Below are positions 9,389-18,101 of a stretch of DNA of 64,000 nucleotides, one piece after another (positions within the stretch are counted from its first letter, which is position 1; each line of letters starts with the position of its first letter). The notes under the pieces were generated by a model. That model had not been told where the DNA came from. It made no database searches and worked only from the letters and a program-made list of their open reading frames with translations. Source of the DNA: CBDCWT01 sp965223305 (GTDB taxonomy: Bacteria; Planctomycetota; Planctomycetia; Pirellulales; Pirellulaceae); the NCBI GenBank assembly GCA_965223305.1, contig CBDCWT010000066.1, positions 62,001 to 126,000 on the forward strand. The letters run 5' to 3'. The position numbers and the translations under genes are program-made.

Positions 9389-11023
9389 CTAGTCGCGAAC
9401 GCAATAGAGCCGTGTCCCAGTTCGGATTACGAGGCAGCCACCAGAAGCGGCGACTCCGTATACGATTGGGTCTCTAGCCCCCACTCGAGCTCCAGCGCGA
9501 CGTTCGGCAAAACTCTTGGCCATAGCCTCGAGCTCTTGCGGATCTAGTTTGCCATCGCTGTTCTTATCGACGCGCGGCAATAGCGATCGAAAATTAGCTG
9601 GAACTTCGTCACCCTCTAGACTTCCGTCACCATTGGCGTCTCCGCGCATCAGCGCAGCAATCATCCCGCCTCCAGGTCTGCGTGCTCCCTTCGCCTGGGA
9701 GTTTGTGTGCGAGGGTTCTCCATGTTTGTGTGACTGTTCGGTCCTTCCTCCCGCCGGGCCGTGACTTGACCGCCCATGCGCGCCGTGCGCGTGCCCACTG
9801 CCGCTGAATTCAACGTATTGTTCGGGTTTGGGTGGTTTGGTCGGGTCCCAGAGGTTGTTGGAAGCAATCAACGTGAACTTCTCATTCGCCTCAACGATCT
9901 GGGTCGTGCCGTCCTTACCGAATAAATAAAGGTGACCATCGCTTGCAATCGGTGTCGCCCAGCAAGGACCGTTCAAACGCTTGCGGTAGCGGAGCTTTCC
10001 TGTGGCGATATCGAGGCAATGAAGCACCCCGATCTTGTTGATGAAGTAGACGAAGTCACCAGCAACAACAGGGCTCGCGTAATCACTAATGGCTTTGCCA
10101 GCTCTCCAAAGAACTTCAGGAGATTCGCTCGAACTTTTTGAGATATCGAGGCAGCAGTTCGAGCGGACACTCCCCTCTTCCGCGAATTCGGGCAAACGGG
10201 CGCCAACGAAGAGCCTTCCCGAATGCACTGTTGGCGAGGGAACGGTGTTGCCATCCAGTCCCTTGACGGTCCAGAGTTCGTTGCCATTGGAGGAATCGTA
10301 GCTGGTCACTGTTCCAGCTGAACTAACGATAACTTGCGGCCTCTCGGCGTCTTGGACGAAGATGGGTGACGACCAGGAGGAGCCCGATGGACGGCTCACT
10401 TTCCAATCCGATGTACCGTCTGCCTTTCGGATCGCTACGAGAAAACTTGGCCCCCGATGTTCCAGGTTGAGATACAAGTGCGTATCGTTTTGAGCCGGAG
10501 AACTCCCCAAGCCGTGATTGTTCTCGAAGTCTCCCAGTTCTTTGCGGAGGTCACGATGCCAGAGCTTCTTACCTGACAAGTCGACTGCGACTAAGTCACC
10601 GGTTTCGAAGAACACGTAAACGCCGTTCTGGTCGACGACTGGAGTTGGGGCAGCGCGTGAAGCCATGTAGGTTGAGGGAGATTGCTTCGCAGAGGCAGTC
10701 TCATACCGCCATTGCTCGCTTCCGTCTCCGAGATCAACACACTGTATCAAGCACTGCTCTTTCATTCCCCCCACGACCGAAGCGACGAATATTTGCTGGC
10801 CTTGGATTACCGGAGTAGATTGGCCGTAGCCCGTCAATTCGAGCTGCCAAGCGATCGACTCGGGTGACCATTTCACAGGTAACTTTTCAGCCGATGAATC
10901 TCCGCCATTTCGAAAGCTGGTCCAGTCAGCCCAAGACTGTAACGGGAATGAGGCGAGAAGGACGATCGTGTAGATTAGGTTTTGTCTCAGAACAAATGGA
11001 ACAAGGCCGCTCAGCGGCTCCAT
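9389..11023 (-). CDS. PQQ-like beta-propeller protein with His-rich linker and EF-hands
   Basis: The 544-residue secreted protein has a signal peptide ending near SWADW, then PQQ-like/quinoprotein beta-propeller repeats (GQSTPVIQGQQIFVASV, GVYVFFETGDLVAVD, DFVYFINKIGVLHCLD). A His/Gly linker follows (HAHGAHGRSSHG...SHKHGEPSH), then two EF-hands (DANGDGSLEGDE and DKNSDGKLDPQE), and a final propeller strand. Such propellers serve in protein or substrate binding in planctomycetes; no catalytic dehydrogenase residues are evident. A start at 11104 is possible, but the first 27 codons would then be encoded by a dispersed palindromic repeat, so the ATG at 11023 is preferred. The linker is one of several His-rich segments in this neighbourhood. 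Confidence 0.8.
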   Translation of the reverse strand: MEPLSGLVPFVLRQNLIYTIVLLASFPLQSWADWTSFRNGGDSSAEKLPVKWSPESIAWQLELTGYGQSTPVIQGQQIFVASVVGGMKEQCLIQCVDLGDGSEQWRYETASAKQSPSTYMASRAAPTPVVDQNGVYVFFETGDLVAVDLSGKKLWHRDLRKELGDFENNHGLGSSPAQNDTHLYLNLEHRGPSFLVAIRKADGTSDWKVSRPSGSSWSSPIFVQDAERPQVIVSSAGTVTSYDSSNGNELWTVKGLDGNTVPSPTVHSGRLFVGARLPEFAEEGSVRSNCCLDISKSSSESPEVLWRAGKAISDYASPVVAGDFVYFINKIGVLHCLDIATGKLRYRKRLNGPCWATPIASDGHLYLFGKDGTTQIVEANEKFTLIASNNLWDPTKPPKPEQYVEFSGSGHAHGAHGRSSHGPAGGRTEQSHKHGEPSHTNSQAKGARRPGGGMIAALMRGDANGDGSLEGDEVPANFRSLLPRVDKNSDGKLDPQELEAMAKSFAERRAGARVGARDPIVYGVAASGGCLVIRTGTRLYCVRD

Positions 11024-11024
11024 T

Positions 11025-11070
11025 GGTCCCCTCTTCCGCTTGCGGGAGAGGGTCAGGGTGAGGGCAGCGT
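11025..11070. repeat. Palindromic CCCTCTCCC/GGGAGAGGG-type interspersed repeat
   Basis: A short palindrome (stem CCTCTTCCGC/GCGGGAGAGG, one mismatch) followed by GTCAGGGTGAGGG. This motif is widespread as an intergenic repeat in many bacterial genomes. It lies at the 5' end of the PQQ gene and would encode residues of an extended N-terminus, which argues for the shorter start. Confidence 0.5.
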
Positions 11071-11171
11071 GTTTTGAGACAGAGATTAGTAGTCGCTTGT
11101 TCATTCAATGATCTCTCAGCTGGTGGATGTGTTTTCAAATCTGCGCGAGTCGATCGATGAGTGATGATGGA

Positions 11172-12140
11172 TTAGTATTCGGCAAGTACGTGTAGGTCAT
11201 CCCGCGCGTGAAGGTTCCGCCACGTAGGCAAATCGACCGATTCCGAGACAAATCGAACACTTCCATCCGACAACGCGATGTGCGCGCCGCCGGGGTGCCG
11301 ACTGCGCGCTCCCATCAGGCTCTCGCCATGGTGAGCGACGTCGGGAAAATCGGAATTAGGAGGATAGTAGCCGTTTATGAAGGTGTGATAGGTAATATTG
11401 CGAACCCATTGTCCGGCCCGCCGACCTTCGTAGCGGCTCGCCGATCGGGCCGCCAACTCGTCGGCAGACACGGAGCAGGGTCCGCCACCGCTGACGCGCT
11501 TGGTTTGCGTCTGAGCATCGAACAAATGGTCCATGTCAACTCGAGGATTTCCGAACAGCGTCTCTGAAACAAATATGGTGTTGGTCGTGCCGTCGCGAAT
11601 GTCGCCAATTCGTATTGCGGAACCTCTCCAAAAGAGGCCGCGGTTATCGCCGCGGCTGCAGTAGGTGAAGTCGACCCCGGGCCCGGCGTTGGCCATGTAG
11701 TTCCCTCCCGCCCAACGTGTCCCGTTGGCCTCGTAGTAAACGTCTCCTGAGTCACTCGGGCATTCAAAGACGGAAATGCGAGTGCCGACTATCTCCGCCA
11801 TTCCGGGATCAACCGTCGGGCGCCATGGCGGGCCCGATAGCAGCGGCCGTCCAAAATCAAGCAAGTCCTGTACGTTGCTTTGCTCGAGGTAGGGCAGCAA
11901 CTTCGCTTGGACGGAATAACCCTCGAGTGAGCCGCTCGCAGCAAGCGGAAACGACCTGTAGCTATCGTGATAGGTGTGGCCAGCAAGGGCCAATTGTTTG
12001 AGGTTGTTGGAACATTGCATCCTGCGAGCCGCTTCGCGCGTCGCCTGAACTGCTGGAAGCAGCAATCCCACCAGGATGCCAATGATGGCAACGACCACCA
12101 AAAGCTCGACTAAAGTGAACCCATGTTTTCGTATACGCAT
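11172..12140 (-). CDS. DUF1559 protein with prepilin-type N-terminus
   Basis: The protein has 322 residues. It begins MRIRKHGFTLVELLVVVAII, a type IV prepilin-like leader with cleavage expected between G7 and F8 and Glu at mature position 5. The planctomycete DUF1559 domain follows (LLPAVQATREAARRMQCSNN) and ends in the H-x9-DG motif (HPGGAHIALSDGSVRF). These proteins are pseudopilin-like and occur in large planctomycete families. The ATG at 12140 was chosen over one at 12221 because it places the leader correctly. It may need a prepilin peptidase; a divergent A24 homologue lies at 18633-20354. Confidence 0.88.
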   Translation of the reverse strand: MRIRKHGFTLVELLVVVAIIGILVGLLLPAVQATREAARRMQCSNNLKQLALAGHTYHDSYRSFPLAASGSLEGYSVQAKLLPYLEQSNVQDLLDFGRPLLSGPPWRPTVDPGMAEIVGTRISVFECPSDSGDVYYEANGTRWAGGNYMANAGPGVDFTYCSRGDNRGLFWRGSAIRIGDIRDGTTNTIFVSETLFGNPRVDMDHLFDAQTQTKRVSGGGPCSVSADELAARSASRYEGRRAGQWVRNITYHTFINGYYPPNSDFPDVAHHGESLMGARSRHPGGAHIALSDGSVRFVSESVDLPTWRNLHARDDLHVLAEY

Positions 12141-12445
12141 GGTTGGTGTCTCTACTTGACGTGTTTTTCTTTGGTGAATCCACAACGCCCGCGCGAGCAC
12201 GCTCAAATAAGCGCTCGTCACGTGCGACCACTACACGCGCGCGAAACGTCCGTCGTTAGTTGCGCGTCGCTCCGCTCCTTGTGCACGGAAGATGAGGTGG
12301 ACTCCAACTGTGAAGCCCAAGGCCCCGGCGTGCAAAGTGCGCAACTCAACATTCAAGCGTCGACAGTCAGCGAACGCTCAGACAAATGTTGCGCTGCAAG
12401 CAGGCTCCCGCTGCAATCGCCAACACGCACTTGTGCGGCGGAGCT
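12141..12445. other. Intergenic stretch, no gene seen
   Basis: This is upstream of the DUF1559 gene and downstream of the His/Cys protein. No convincing ORF, tRNA or repeat was seen. It presumably holds the DUF1559 promoter, but I could not assign -35/-10 boxes. Confidence 0.4.
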
Positions 12446-12820
12446 CTATGTAGACCGAGGACATGAGGGAGGCCCCCGCGAATGGAACCAAGAACGGCTC
12501 CCGGCGGCGTGAACGTCGATCGCTGGCATTGTTGGTGCCGCTGCCGCCAGCGCAACAAGCGAGAATCCGAAAGTGTCGGGCTTCTCTTGAGGTTGCCCAA
12601 GAACATGGCAAACCCAGCAATCCGAAGAGTCGTGAGATCTGTCCTCGCTAGGAGCTTCGCTCCCGTGGTCGTTCTCGCCGTGCGCGTGGAGGTGTTGATG
12701 ACCGTGGTGCCGATCATCGACACTCGTCGAACACTGAAGACTGTGGACGACCGGTCCGCCCAAAGCAAAGGCGACATAGAGCGCCAGGGTGAGCGAGAAA
12801 ACCGGTCGGGTAAAGGCCAT
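12446..12820 (-). CDS. Small secreted His/Cys-rich protein, DUF2946-like
   Basis: The 124-residue protein has an N-terminal hydrophobic signal (about residues 5-25), a His-rich stretch (HHGHQHLHAHGENDHG), a Cys pair (DCWVCHVLGQPQ) and a second hydrophobic segment, and ends RGPPSCPRST. The layout is that of small exported DUF2946-like proteins, thought to handle metal ions. It shares its plan with the protein at 13503-13889 (signal, His, CxxCxxL..PQ, hydrophobic, RGPP). ATG at 12820 was chosen; 12838 is an alternative. Family assignment is by pattern only. Confidence 0.6.
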   Translation of the reverse strand: MAFTRPVFSLTLALYVAFALGGPVVHSLQCSTSVDDRHHGHQHLHAHGENDHGSEAPSEDRSHDSSDCWVCHVLGQPQEKPDTFGFSLVALAAAAPTMPAIDVHAAGSRSWFHSRGPPSCPRST

Positions 12821-12994
12821 CACTTGCGCTGTATTCAAGAGTTCAGCAGCCCGACCAACCCAGGCGAGTCGCCATTATCTAGAAAACAATCGATCGAGTA
12901 AAGTAGGTTCATCTGAAATTCTCTTAAGCAGGGACGTTCTCGCTACACGCTACTCGCTCTGCTCCTTTTCGTCCGCTTGGTGCGCCTCCTCGAC

Positions 12995-13337
12995 CCGATT
13001 CAGGATCTGTATCACGGACCATTCGCCGAATGTCGAACACGCGCACCTCGATGACTTCAGCAGCCAGCAGGTGCTAACCCGAATTATTCATGAGCGATCT
13101 GCTGCGAGGTCGTAAGTCCATCCGTGGCTTCGTCATGCTTCACAATTCTCCCTCGACGTATTGCTTCAATACGCCTGCGGGAGAATTGCTCGCCTTCCTT
13201 GCCACGAACGTACTTACAACCTCTCGCGACGATCTTCATGAATAATCCGGGCTAACTTCCTGTTCGCGGACGGTTCCGTGCGTCTGTTTGATGAAACGAT
13301 CGATCCCAACGTCTATCGGGCGCTTGCCAACTCGTGA
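12995..13337 (+). pseudogene. Remnant of a second DUF1559 gene, split by a MITE
   Basis: The conceptual translation on either side of the MITE reads ITDHSPNVEHAHLDDFSSQ (near 13010-13070) and then GANFLFADGSVRLFDETID to a stop TGA at 13335-13337. The second part is the typical DUF1559 C-terminus (H-x9-DG region). The two halves are off by one frame and the conserved HPGG is damaged, so at least one small indel exists besides the MITE. The 5' two thirds of the gene are missing. Confidence 0.65.
13078..13251. repeat. 174-bp MITE-like palindromic element, copy A
   Basis: The ends are 16-bp inverted repeats (CCCGAATTATTCATGA at 13078-13093; TCATGAATAATCCGGG at 13236-13251, one mismatch). Both ends are flanked by CTAA (13074-13077 and 13252-13255), a 4-bp target duplication. 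The interior is itself palindromic (CAATTCTCCC...GGGAGAATTG with a nested CGTATTG/CAATACG). There is no coding capacity. A second copy lies at 54340-54513. The 4-bp duplication would fit mobilisation by an IS1380-type transposase; that assignment is inference. Confidence 0.8.
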
Positions 13338-13502
13338 AGGCAGGGAGGTTGCCCAACTCGATTGACGGCATCGATGGTCCCTGAGGAGATGTTGGTTTCT
13401 GGTGAATTCAGCGAACCCTCTTGAAAACTGTGCGTACAGGCCAGTAAGATCAATGATCCTGGTCGGGCTGCACAATGCACTTTTGTCTCTAGACGTCCGA
13501 CC

Positions 13503-13889
13503 ATGCACTCCTCGGCTGAAAAGCTCGCCGCAACGATTCTAGTCGTCTTCTTGGCGGCGTTGGGGTGCTTTGAGCATCTCCTGCATGATGTCACTCACCG
13601 TCGGGCCCGCCACGCCAGTAGCGATGCGCATGGCTGCTGCTGTCATCAGACGGAGCAGGATGCTCGTTCAAACGAACAGCCTCCCAAGAAACAGCATGAT
13701 CCTGAAACGTGCTCCGTTTGCCGCCACTTGGCGTTGCCGCAGTTGGTTGACACGCCACAGCAAACCTTCTTCACGGCATTTCTGACGTGCGACGTCGTCG
13801 TTCCAGGTCTTCCCTCGGTCACGTCCCCCAGCGTCACGCTTGGGCCGATTCGGGGTCCACCTCTGAACGAACTCGCTCTCAGTTGTTGA
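13503..13889 (+). CDS. Small secreted His/Cys-rich protein, DUF2946-like
   Basis: The 128-residue protein has a hydrophobic N-terminus (LAATILVVFLAALGCFEHLL), a His/Cys-rich region (HASSDAHGCCCHQTEQ), then CSVCRHLALPQ, a hydrophobic segment and a C-terminal RGPP motif. It matches the architecture of the 12446-12820 protein, with which it may be paralogous. The ATG at 13503 has no strong ribosome binding site. Probable role: extracytoplasmic metal binding (inferred). Confidence 0.6.
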   Translation: MHSSAEKLAATILVVFLAALGCFEHLLHDVTHRRARHASSDAHGCCCHQTEQDARSNEQPPKKQHDPETCSVCRHLALPQLVDTPQQTFFTAFLTCDVVVPGLPSVTSPSVTLGPIRGPPLNELALSC

Positions 13890-14613
13890 GTTCGTGCCCG
13901 TGGTGACGCACTCGCTGCGCACATGCGTCTTCTCCTTCCAATGAGAGTGTGGGCTCCCGTTTGGCGGAGTGAATCGTTCAGGGCATTCCACTCGTTTAGC
14001 AAGCGTGCCGGCGCGAAGATCCGCGATCACAACCCGCGGGCCATTTAGCGCGCACGCCTCAAGTTGCGAGGGTGACTTGTATGTTGAATATGACGGATCT
14101 ACGTGCGCTGATTCTTATGGCGATGGCACTTCTATGAAAACGTTTCGTTAGTCAACAGGTATTCTTTTGTTTTTGCTCCGTTGTTTTGTGAGCTACAGTT
14201 GGGTCAGCCCAGACGGAGGATAGGGCAACGCAGAGGTGCGACCCGAGCGCCGCGCTGGGGCCAAGACCGAAGTTTGGCGGCTGGGCTTCAGTTCTCGGCC
14301 GCCTCTTTTTTTACATTTCGGGATTGGCCGCAATGCGCTAAACCTTCGCGGCAGGATGCTGCGACTGCTGCTACATGGATGTTCTCCTGCTGATCCTGCG
14401 GTGACAAAACGGCCTGGGTTTCGCCGTTGCGACGTCGCCTGTGGCAATCCGGTGTTCCATTCTTCTATCCGAGCATTGAGCCCAAGTTGGGATTCGAAAA
14501 GGTGTGAGGCTGCCCCACCTAGCTACGAGCATGAAAGCCCAGTGCCATTACGAGCTCACCTCACAACCGGAAGCTTGATTGCACACTCAACAGTCGACAT
14601 GGCGTCTCCTTTC
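13890..14613. other. Intergenic stretch and IS110 downstream end, no gene seen
   Basis: Several short ORFs overlap here in many frames, none with a recognisable domain or start signal. The part nearest 14614 probably belongs to the 3' end of the IS110 element, whose exact edge I could not define because IS110 elements usually lack clear inverted repeats and target duplications. Confidence 0.4.
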
Positions 14614-15657
14614 TTACGCGGCCGTTTGCATCTCCGTCGGCAACGTCATGTGCCAGTACAGTTGGCGAATCCAGCGGTTGGCCACGGCCGCCGCGGCCAC
14701 ACTGGCGGGTTTGCCCGCTGCTTTGAGTCGGTCTTTCAAGGTTTTCCACTTCGGCACGAAGCGAGCCAGCCGGTGAGCCGTTTCGATGAGCATGGTTCGC
14801 AAGTGCAAGTTTCCGGCTTGAATCAAGCCACCATCGGCTTGCTTCTTGCCGCTGGATGCGTTCTTCGGCGTTACGGCGCAGTAGCGAGCCAACTGCTTGC
14901 CCGACTGAAATCGCTGAAAACTGCCGATCTCCGCACGCATGGTCACCGCAGTCACCAAGCCGACTCCTTTTTCCTCGCGCAGTTTTTGCACCACCGCGTC
15001 GTCCGTCGTGCTCGCCTCCATGCGTCGTTCGACATCTCGAATCTGTTCGGATACGCGATTCAGGTTTGTCAAATGTACGTCCATGACCCAACGGCTATGC
15101 TCCCGGAGTGAAGTGGTCGACTGTAGCCATTGCTTCCAGGAAACCGTCCACACGTTTCCCACATCGGACGGTGGTGAAATTCGTTCCTCACGCAGCATGG
15201 CCCGAATCCGTTGTTTGATTCGCCGACGCTCGTCCACCAACTGCTGACGATGCCGTGTCAGACGCCGCAGATCACGAATTGATTCCGGTGGCAACCATAC
15301 TCGCGGCAGATAGCCCACCCGCACCAAGTCCGCCAGCAACTGCGCGTCGCTGAAGTCCGTCTTGTCGGGATTCTGCTTCATCCGCGAGCAAATGCCGGCA
15401 TTCGCCAACGCCACGTCCCATCCCTGTTGCTGCAGTTGTTCGGCGAGGTTTGCCGCACCGCAACACGATTCAAGCGCTGCTCCCATCACCAGCCGCCCCT
15501 CCAACGCCAGATCGACGAAGTCCAGAATCGCACCCTGGTGGTTGTTCACTCGACCATTAGCTAACACCGCACCCTCTCGGTCCAACACACACACTTGAAC
15601 TACCGAGTCGTGATAATCCAAACCCACCAACGCCTGTAAATTCGGTAAATTATGCAT
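14614..15657 (-). CDS. IS110-family transposase
   Basis: The 347-residue DEDD recombinase starts GLDYHDSVVQV (first Asp), with ALESC (Glu) and KTDFSDAQLLADL (Asp pair) completing the RuvC-like N-terminal domain. The C-terminal IS116/IS110/IS902 domain has GVGLVTAVTMRAEIG and TPKNASSGKKQADGG, which contains the conserved serine region. Length and order are normal and the frame is intact. IS110 elements use a structured RNA encoded upstream of the gene (see 15658-15730). Confidence 0.9.
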   Translation of the reverse strand: MHNLPNLQALVGLDYHDSVVQVCVLDREGAVLANGRVNNHQGAILDFVDLALEGRLVMGAALESCCGAANLAEQLQQQGWDVALANAGICSRMKQNPDKTDFSDAQLLADLVRVGYLPRVWLPPESIRDLRRLTRHRQQLVDERRRIKQRIRAMLREERISPPSDVGNVWTVSWKQWLQSTTSLREHSRWVMDVHLTNLNRVSEQIRDVERRMEASTTDDAVVQKLREEKGVGLVTAVTMRAEIGSFQRFQSGKQLARYCAVTPKNASSGKKQADGGLIQAGNLHLRTMLIETAHRLARFVPKWKTLKDRLKAAGKPASVAAAAVANRWIRQLYWHMTLPTEMQTAA

Positions 15658-15730
15658 CCCGTCGCTCCTGACCGAAGACTTAGGAAGAAGTCAAACACTC
15701 CCTAAATCTAGGTCTCGGAGCGACGGACTT
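15658..15730 (-). ncRNA. Candidate IS110 bridge-RNA region
   Basis: Immediately upstream of the transposase start, CGTCGCTCC (15660-15668) pairs perfectly with GGAGCGACG (15717-15725), enclosing a 48-nt apical part with further self-complementary bits. IS110 elements are known to encode a bridge RNA with two recognition loops in this non-coding end. A full bridge RNA is longer (about 170-180 nt in IS621), so the hairpin may be only part of it. The stem is seen; the function is inferred from family knowledge. Confidence 0.4.
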
Positions 15731-16405
15731 TTCATCCCATCTAGCCTGCTGCCCTTTCTCTAGTCGGGCGCTCGCTCAGAAGCGTGCGGCAAAACCGCGA
15801 CCGTTGGTAGTTGTCGGCGATGGCCGCGATGTGGATTGCGTTCGACGAATTGCTGGAACGGCGGTCGAAGTCAGCCCGCTGTTTTCGCAGAAGATCGCGC
15901 CGAGTGAATATGGCCGATGCGCTGAACGGGCACGACGCGCGCTACGGTTTTCAGTCTACTTAGCCAACGCCGCGTCGTACTGCCCTTATGAAGGCTTCTG
16001 GCGAGAGCGTTTGGCGCGAGACAACCCTCGTGGCCAAGTTGTTCGTGTCAGCCTTTGTCGAACATCGGAGCGGGACAGATGTCAGGTGGCTGCGCAACGA
16101 GCAATTGCGATGCACCACGTCCTTGTTTCAGCGCTGCCAAAGCATCGGCAAGCCTTTGACGCCAACCTAGCGATAGAACTTGCTCGGCTGCGCCGCGCTC
16201 AGCTGCAGCCGAGCATTACCCTCGTCAGGAACACCAACCAGTCGTCAAGTCGGCAGGTTCACTCAAAAACCACAGTAGGGATCATCGAGGGCTGTTGAGC
16301 AATTCAATTTTGATGCACTCGGAGTCCGCGCATCGACGCTATGCATAATTCACTGCCTTTTCACTACTGTTGATCGCAGCGACATAAAACGACAGAGAAA
16401 GTAAC
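15731..16405. other. Intergenic stretch, no convincing gene
   Basis: An open frame at 15804-16298 exists but has no recognisable domain, poor amino-acid composition for a real protein and no ribosome binding site. The last 100 bp must hold the promoter of the merC-like operon; TATGCATAAT near 16339 is a possible -10 region. Confidence 0.35.
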
Positions 16406-17038
16406 ATGAAGTCAACTCGTATTAATCTCGATGTGCTGGGCATGTGTGCCTCGACGCTCTGCCTGATTCATTGCATCGCGCTACCGCTGCTGCTTACCGC
16501 CCTTCCCATGTTGAAGCTCAGCGCCGGCGATACGAACAGTACCGTCGAGCGCCGGCTCGCAACAACAAACTCACCCGGCCCCACGTCAACCAGTTCGCAG
16601 AACGAGTGCTGCGAACAGGAATGCTGCGAAACGGCCGCCGCTGTCGGCGGAGGAGGAGACAACGACCGTCAATCCAGTTGTTGTTCCACGCCGACCGACT
16701 TCTGGATTCACGTTGGTTTGCTTTCTACGGTTGCGCCGTTGGGACTCGTTGCCTGGGGTATGGGATATCGGAGGCATCGACGAATGGGAGTGGTCTGCCT
16801 TGGTCTCTTGGGCGTGCTTCTACTCGCAGGAGCACTGTTGTTCGGAACTTATCTCTTGGGCGGCCGCGGAGAACAAGCGATGACTGTAATCGGCAGCATC
16901 TGCATGGTGTCGGCTCATCTATGGAATCGTCGCCAATGCCGCTGCTGTCGCACGCCCGACATTGCTCGTCTAGTAGACATCGAATCTGCTCTGCCCGAGT
17001 CCCGCAAAATTCGTTTGACGACTGGAGGTGTGTCATGA
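16406..17038 (+). CDS. MerC-like membrane protein
   Basis: The protein has 210 residues. The N-terminal helix contains CASTLCLIHCIALPLLLTALP, the Cys-bearing first transmembrane segment typical of MerC domain proteins. A Cys-rich loop follows (ECCEQECCET, SSCCS), then three more helices and a Cys-rich tail (RRQCRCCR). MerC is an inner-membrane mercuric-ion carrier, but many MerC-domain proteins sit in operons for other soft metals, and no merA, merT or merR is present here. The ribosome binding site is AGAGAAAG. The stop overlaps the next start (ATGA). First gene of a five- or six-gene overlapping operon. Confidence 0.8.
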   Translation: MKSTRINLDVLGMCASTLCLIHCIALPLLLTALPMLKLSAGDTNSTVERRLATTNSPGPTSTSSQNECCEQECCETAAAVGGGGDNDRQSSCCSTPTDFWIHVGLLSTVAPLGLVAWGMGYRRHRRMGVVCLGLLGVLLLAGALLFGTYLLGGRGEQAMTVIGSICMVSAHLWNRRQCRCCRTPDIARLVDIESALPESRKIRLTTGGVS

Positions 17039-17535
17039 ATTCGACGTTTCGTGGATTCTCTTTTGGGGTGTTAGTGGTTGCCAGTATTTCACTCGCGGGT
17101 TGCGGTACTTCCCAAACGCCTGCCTCTACTTCACCGGCCGACCAGCATGATCACGAAATTGAATCGCATGCCGACGATCACGAACACACTTCTCCCGAAT
17201 CTTTTGCTGGGGTATTGACAGAACTTGATGAGCTTCGCACGGCGATCAAAGCCGCGTTCGCCGCGGGTGATTTAGAACAGGCTGACGGCCCAGTTCACGC
17301 AGTTGGACACTTTCTGGAAGAACTACCGGAACTGGCCGCTAAAGAGTCGGCTTCTGAAGCCGATCGGCAACAGATCAAGCAAGCGGTCGACTCGTTGATG
17401 GGCAGCTTTGCCGCACTCGACGAGCGGGTGCATGGCGGCGACGCCGCTGGAAAGTCATACGATGAAGTCGCTTCCGAAGTCGACGAAGCGCTCGCAACAC
17501 TCAAAGCGATCGAGCTGCCGGAGGACCGCTCATGA
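17035..17535 (+). CDS. His-rich helical lipoprotein
   Basis: The 166-residue protein has a lipobox LAGC at about residues 20-23. A short His/Asp segment follows (DQHDHEIESHADDHEHT), then an alpha-helical domain with several acidic helices. The ATG overlaps the merC-like stop and its own stop overlaps the next start, so translation is coupled. Likely role: periplasm-facing metal binding; family not recognised. A longer ORF beginning at 16444 in the same frame is artefactual because it runs through the merC-like gene. Confidence 0.75.
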   Translation: MNSTFRGFSFGVLVVASISLAGCGTSQTPASTSPADQHDHEIESHADDHEHTSPESFAGVLTELDELRTAIKAAFAAGDLEQADGPVHAVGHFLEELPELAAKESASEADRQQIKQAVDSLMGSFAALDERVHGGDAAGKSYDEVASEVDEALATLKAIELPEDRS

Positions 17536-18101
17536 TTTGCCGACCTCCGCTCGTCTCCAATGTCCAAACAGCCAAGACTCGCTGGTTGAGAGCCGGCTGC
17601 GCGTTGTTCGCAGCGGCATTGTTCTGCTTGCCAGGGTGTTCGACCGAAGACCCGCTTCTTCGGTCGCTTCGCGAGCGGTTCGTGCTCAGCGCTGAGCCAA
17701 CAGAACCCACCACTATCGAGGACGCGAAGGCAAGAGTTTCCGAGAAGCCGAATGTCGAATTCGTCGGCCGTATCGCCGCGGATGAAAACGAAGCATTCAC
17801 GCCGGGCAAAGCTACATTCGTGGTCACCGAGATTCTTCCCGGCGAAGATGGGCACGGCGGCAAGTATCACGCCGACAACTGCCCCTTCTGCAAGCGAAAG
17901 GCTGCGGAGGCTCCGCGGGCGGCCGTTCAGTTTGTCGATGCGACAGGCGAAATGCTGGCAGTCGACGCCCGCAAGTTGTTCGGCATCGGACCCGGAGACA
18001 CGGTTGTTGTTCGCGGTTCTGGGGAGCTGATGACCGAGTTGGACCTGTTTGTCGTGACCGCCGATGGCGTCTACCTGCGTCGGTCGGGGGGTGGCCCATG
18101 A
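17532..18101 (+). CDS. Lipoprotein with CxxC motif
   Basis: The 189-residue protein has an N-terminal signal ending in LPGC (about residue 36). The mature domain looks beta-rich (VEFVGRIAADENEAFTPGKA, VVRGSGELMTELDLFVVTADGVYLR), suggesting an OB-like fold. It contains a DNCPFCKRK motif, a potential metal- or redox-active pair. It overlaps both neighbours by 4 bp. I do not recognise the family. The following thioredoxin-like lipoprotein could act on its CxxC. Confidence 0.7.
   Translation: MICRPPLVSNVQTAKTRWLRAGCALFAAALFCLPGCSTEDPLLRSLRERFVLSAEPTEPTTIEDAKARVSEKPNVEFVGRIAADENEAFTPGKATFVVTEILPGEDGHGGKYHADNCPFCKRKAAEAPRAAVQFVDATGEMLAVDARKLFGIGPGDTVVVRGSGELMTELDLFVVTADGVYLRRSGGGP

Noticed and set aside
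14561..15091. 176-residue ORF inside the IS110 transposase
   Set aside because: Alternative frame of the transposase gene, rich in Arg/Ser from shadow coding.
15804..16298. 164-residue plus-strand ORF
   Set aside because: No ribosome binding site, no domain and atypical composition; probably chance.
16406..17038. Complete mercury-resistance operon
   Set aside because: Only a MerC-like gene is present; merR, merT, merP and merA are absent, so mercury resistance is not claimed.
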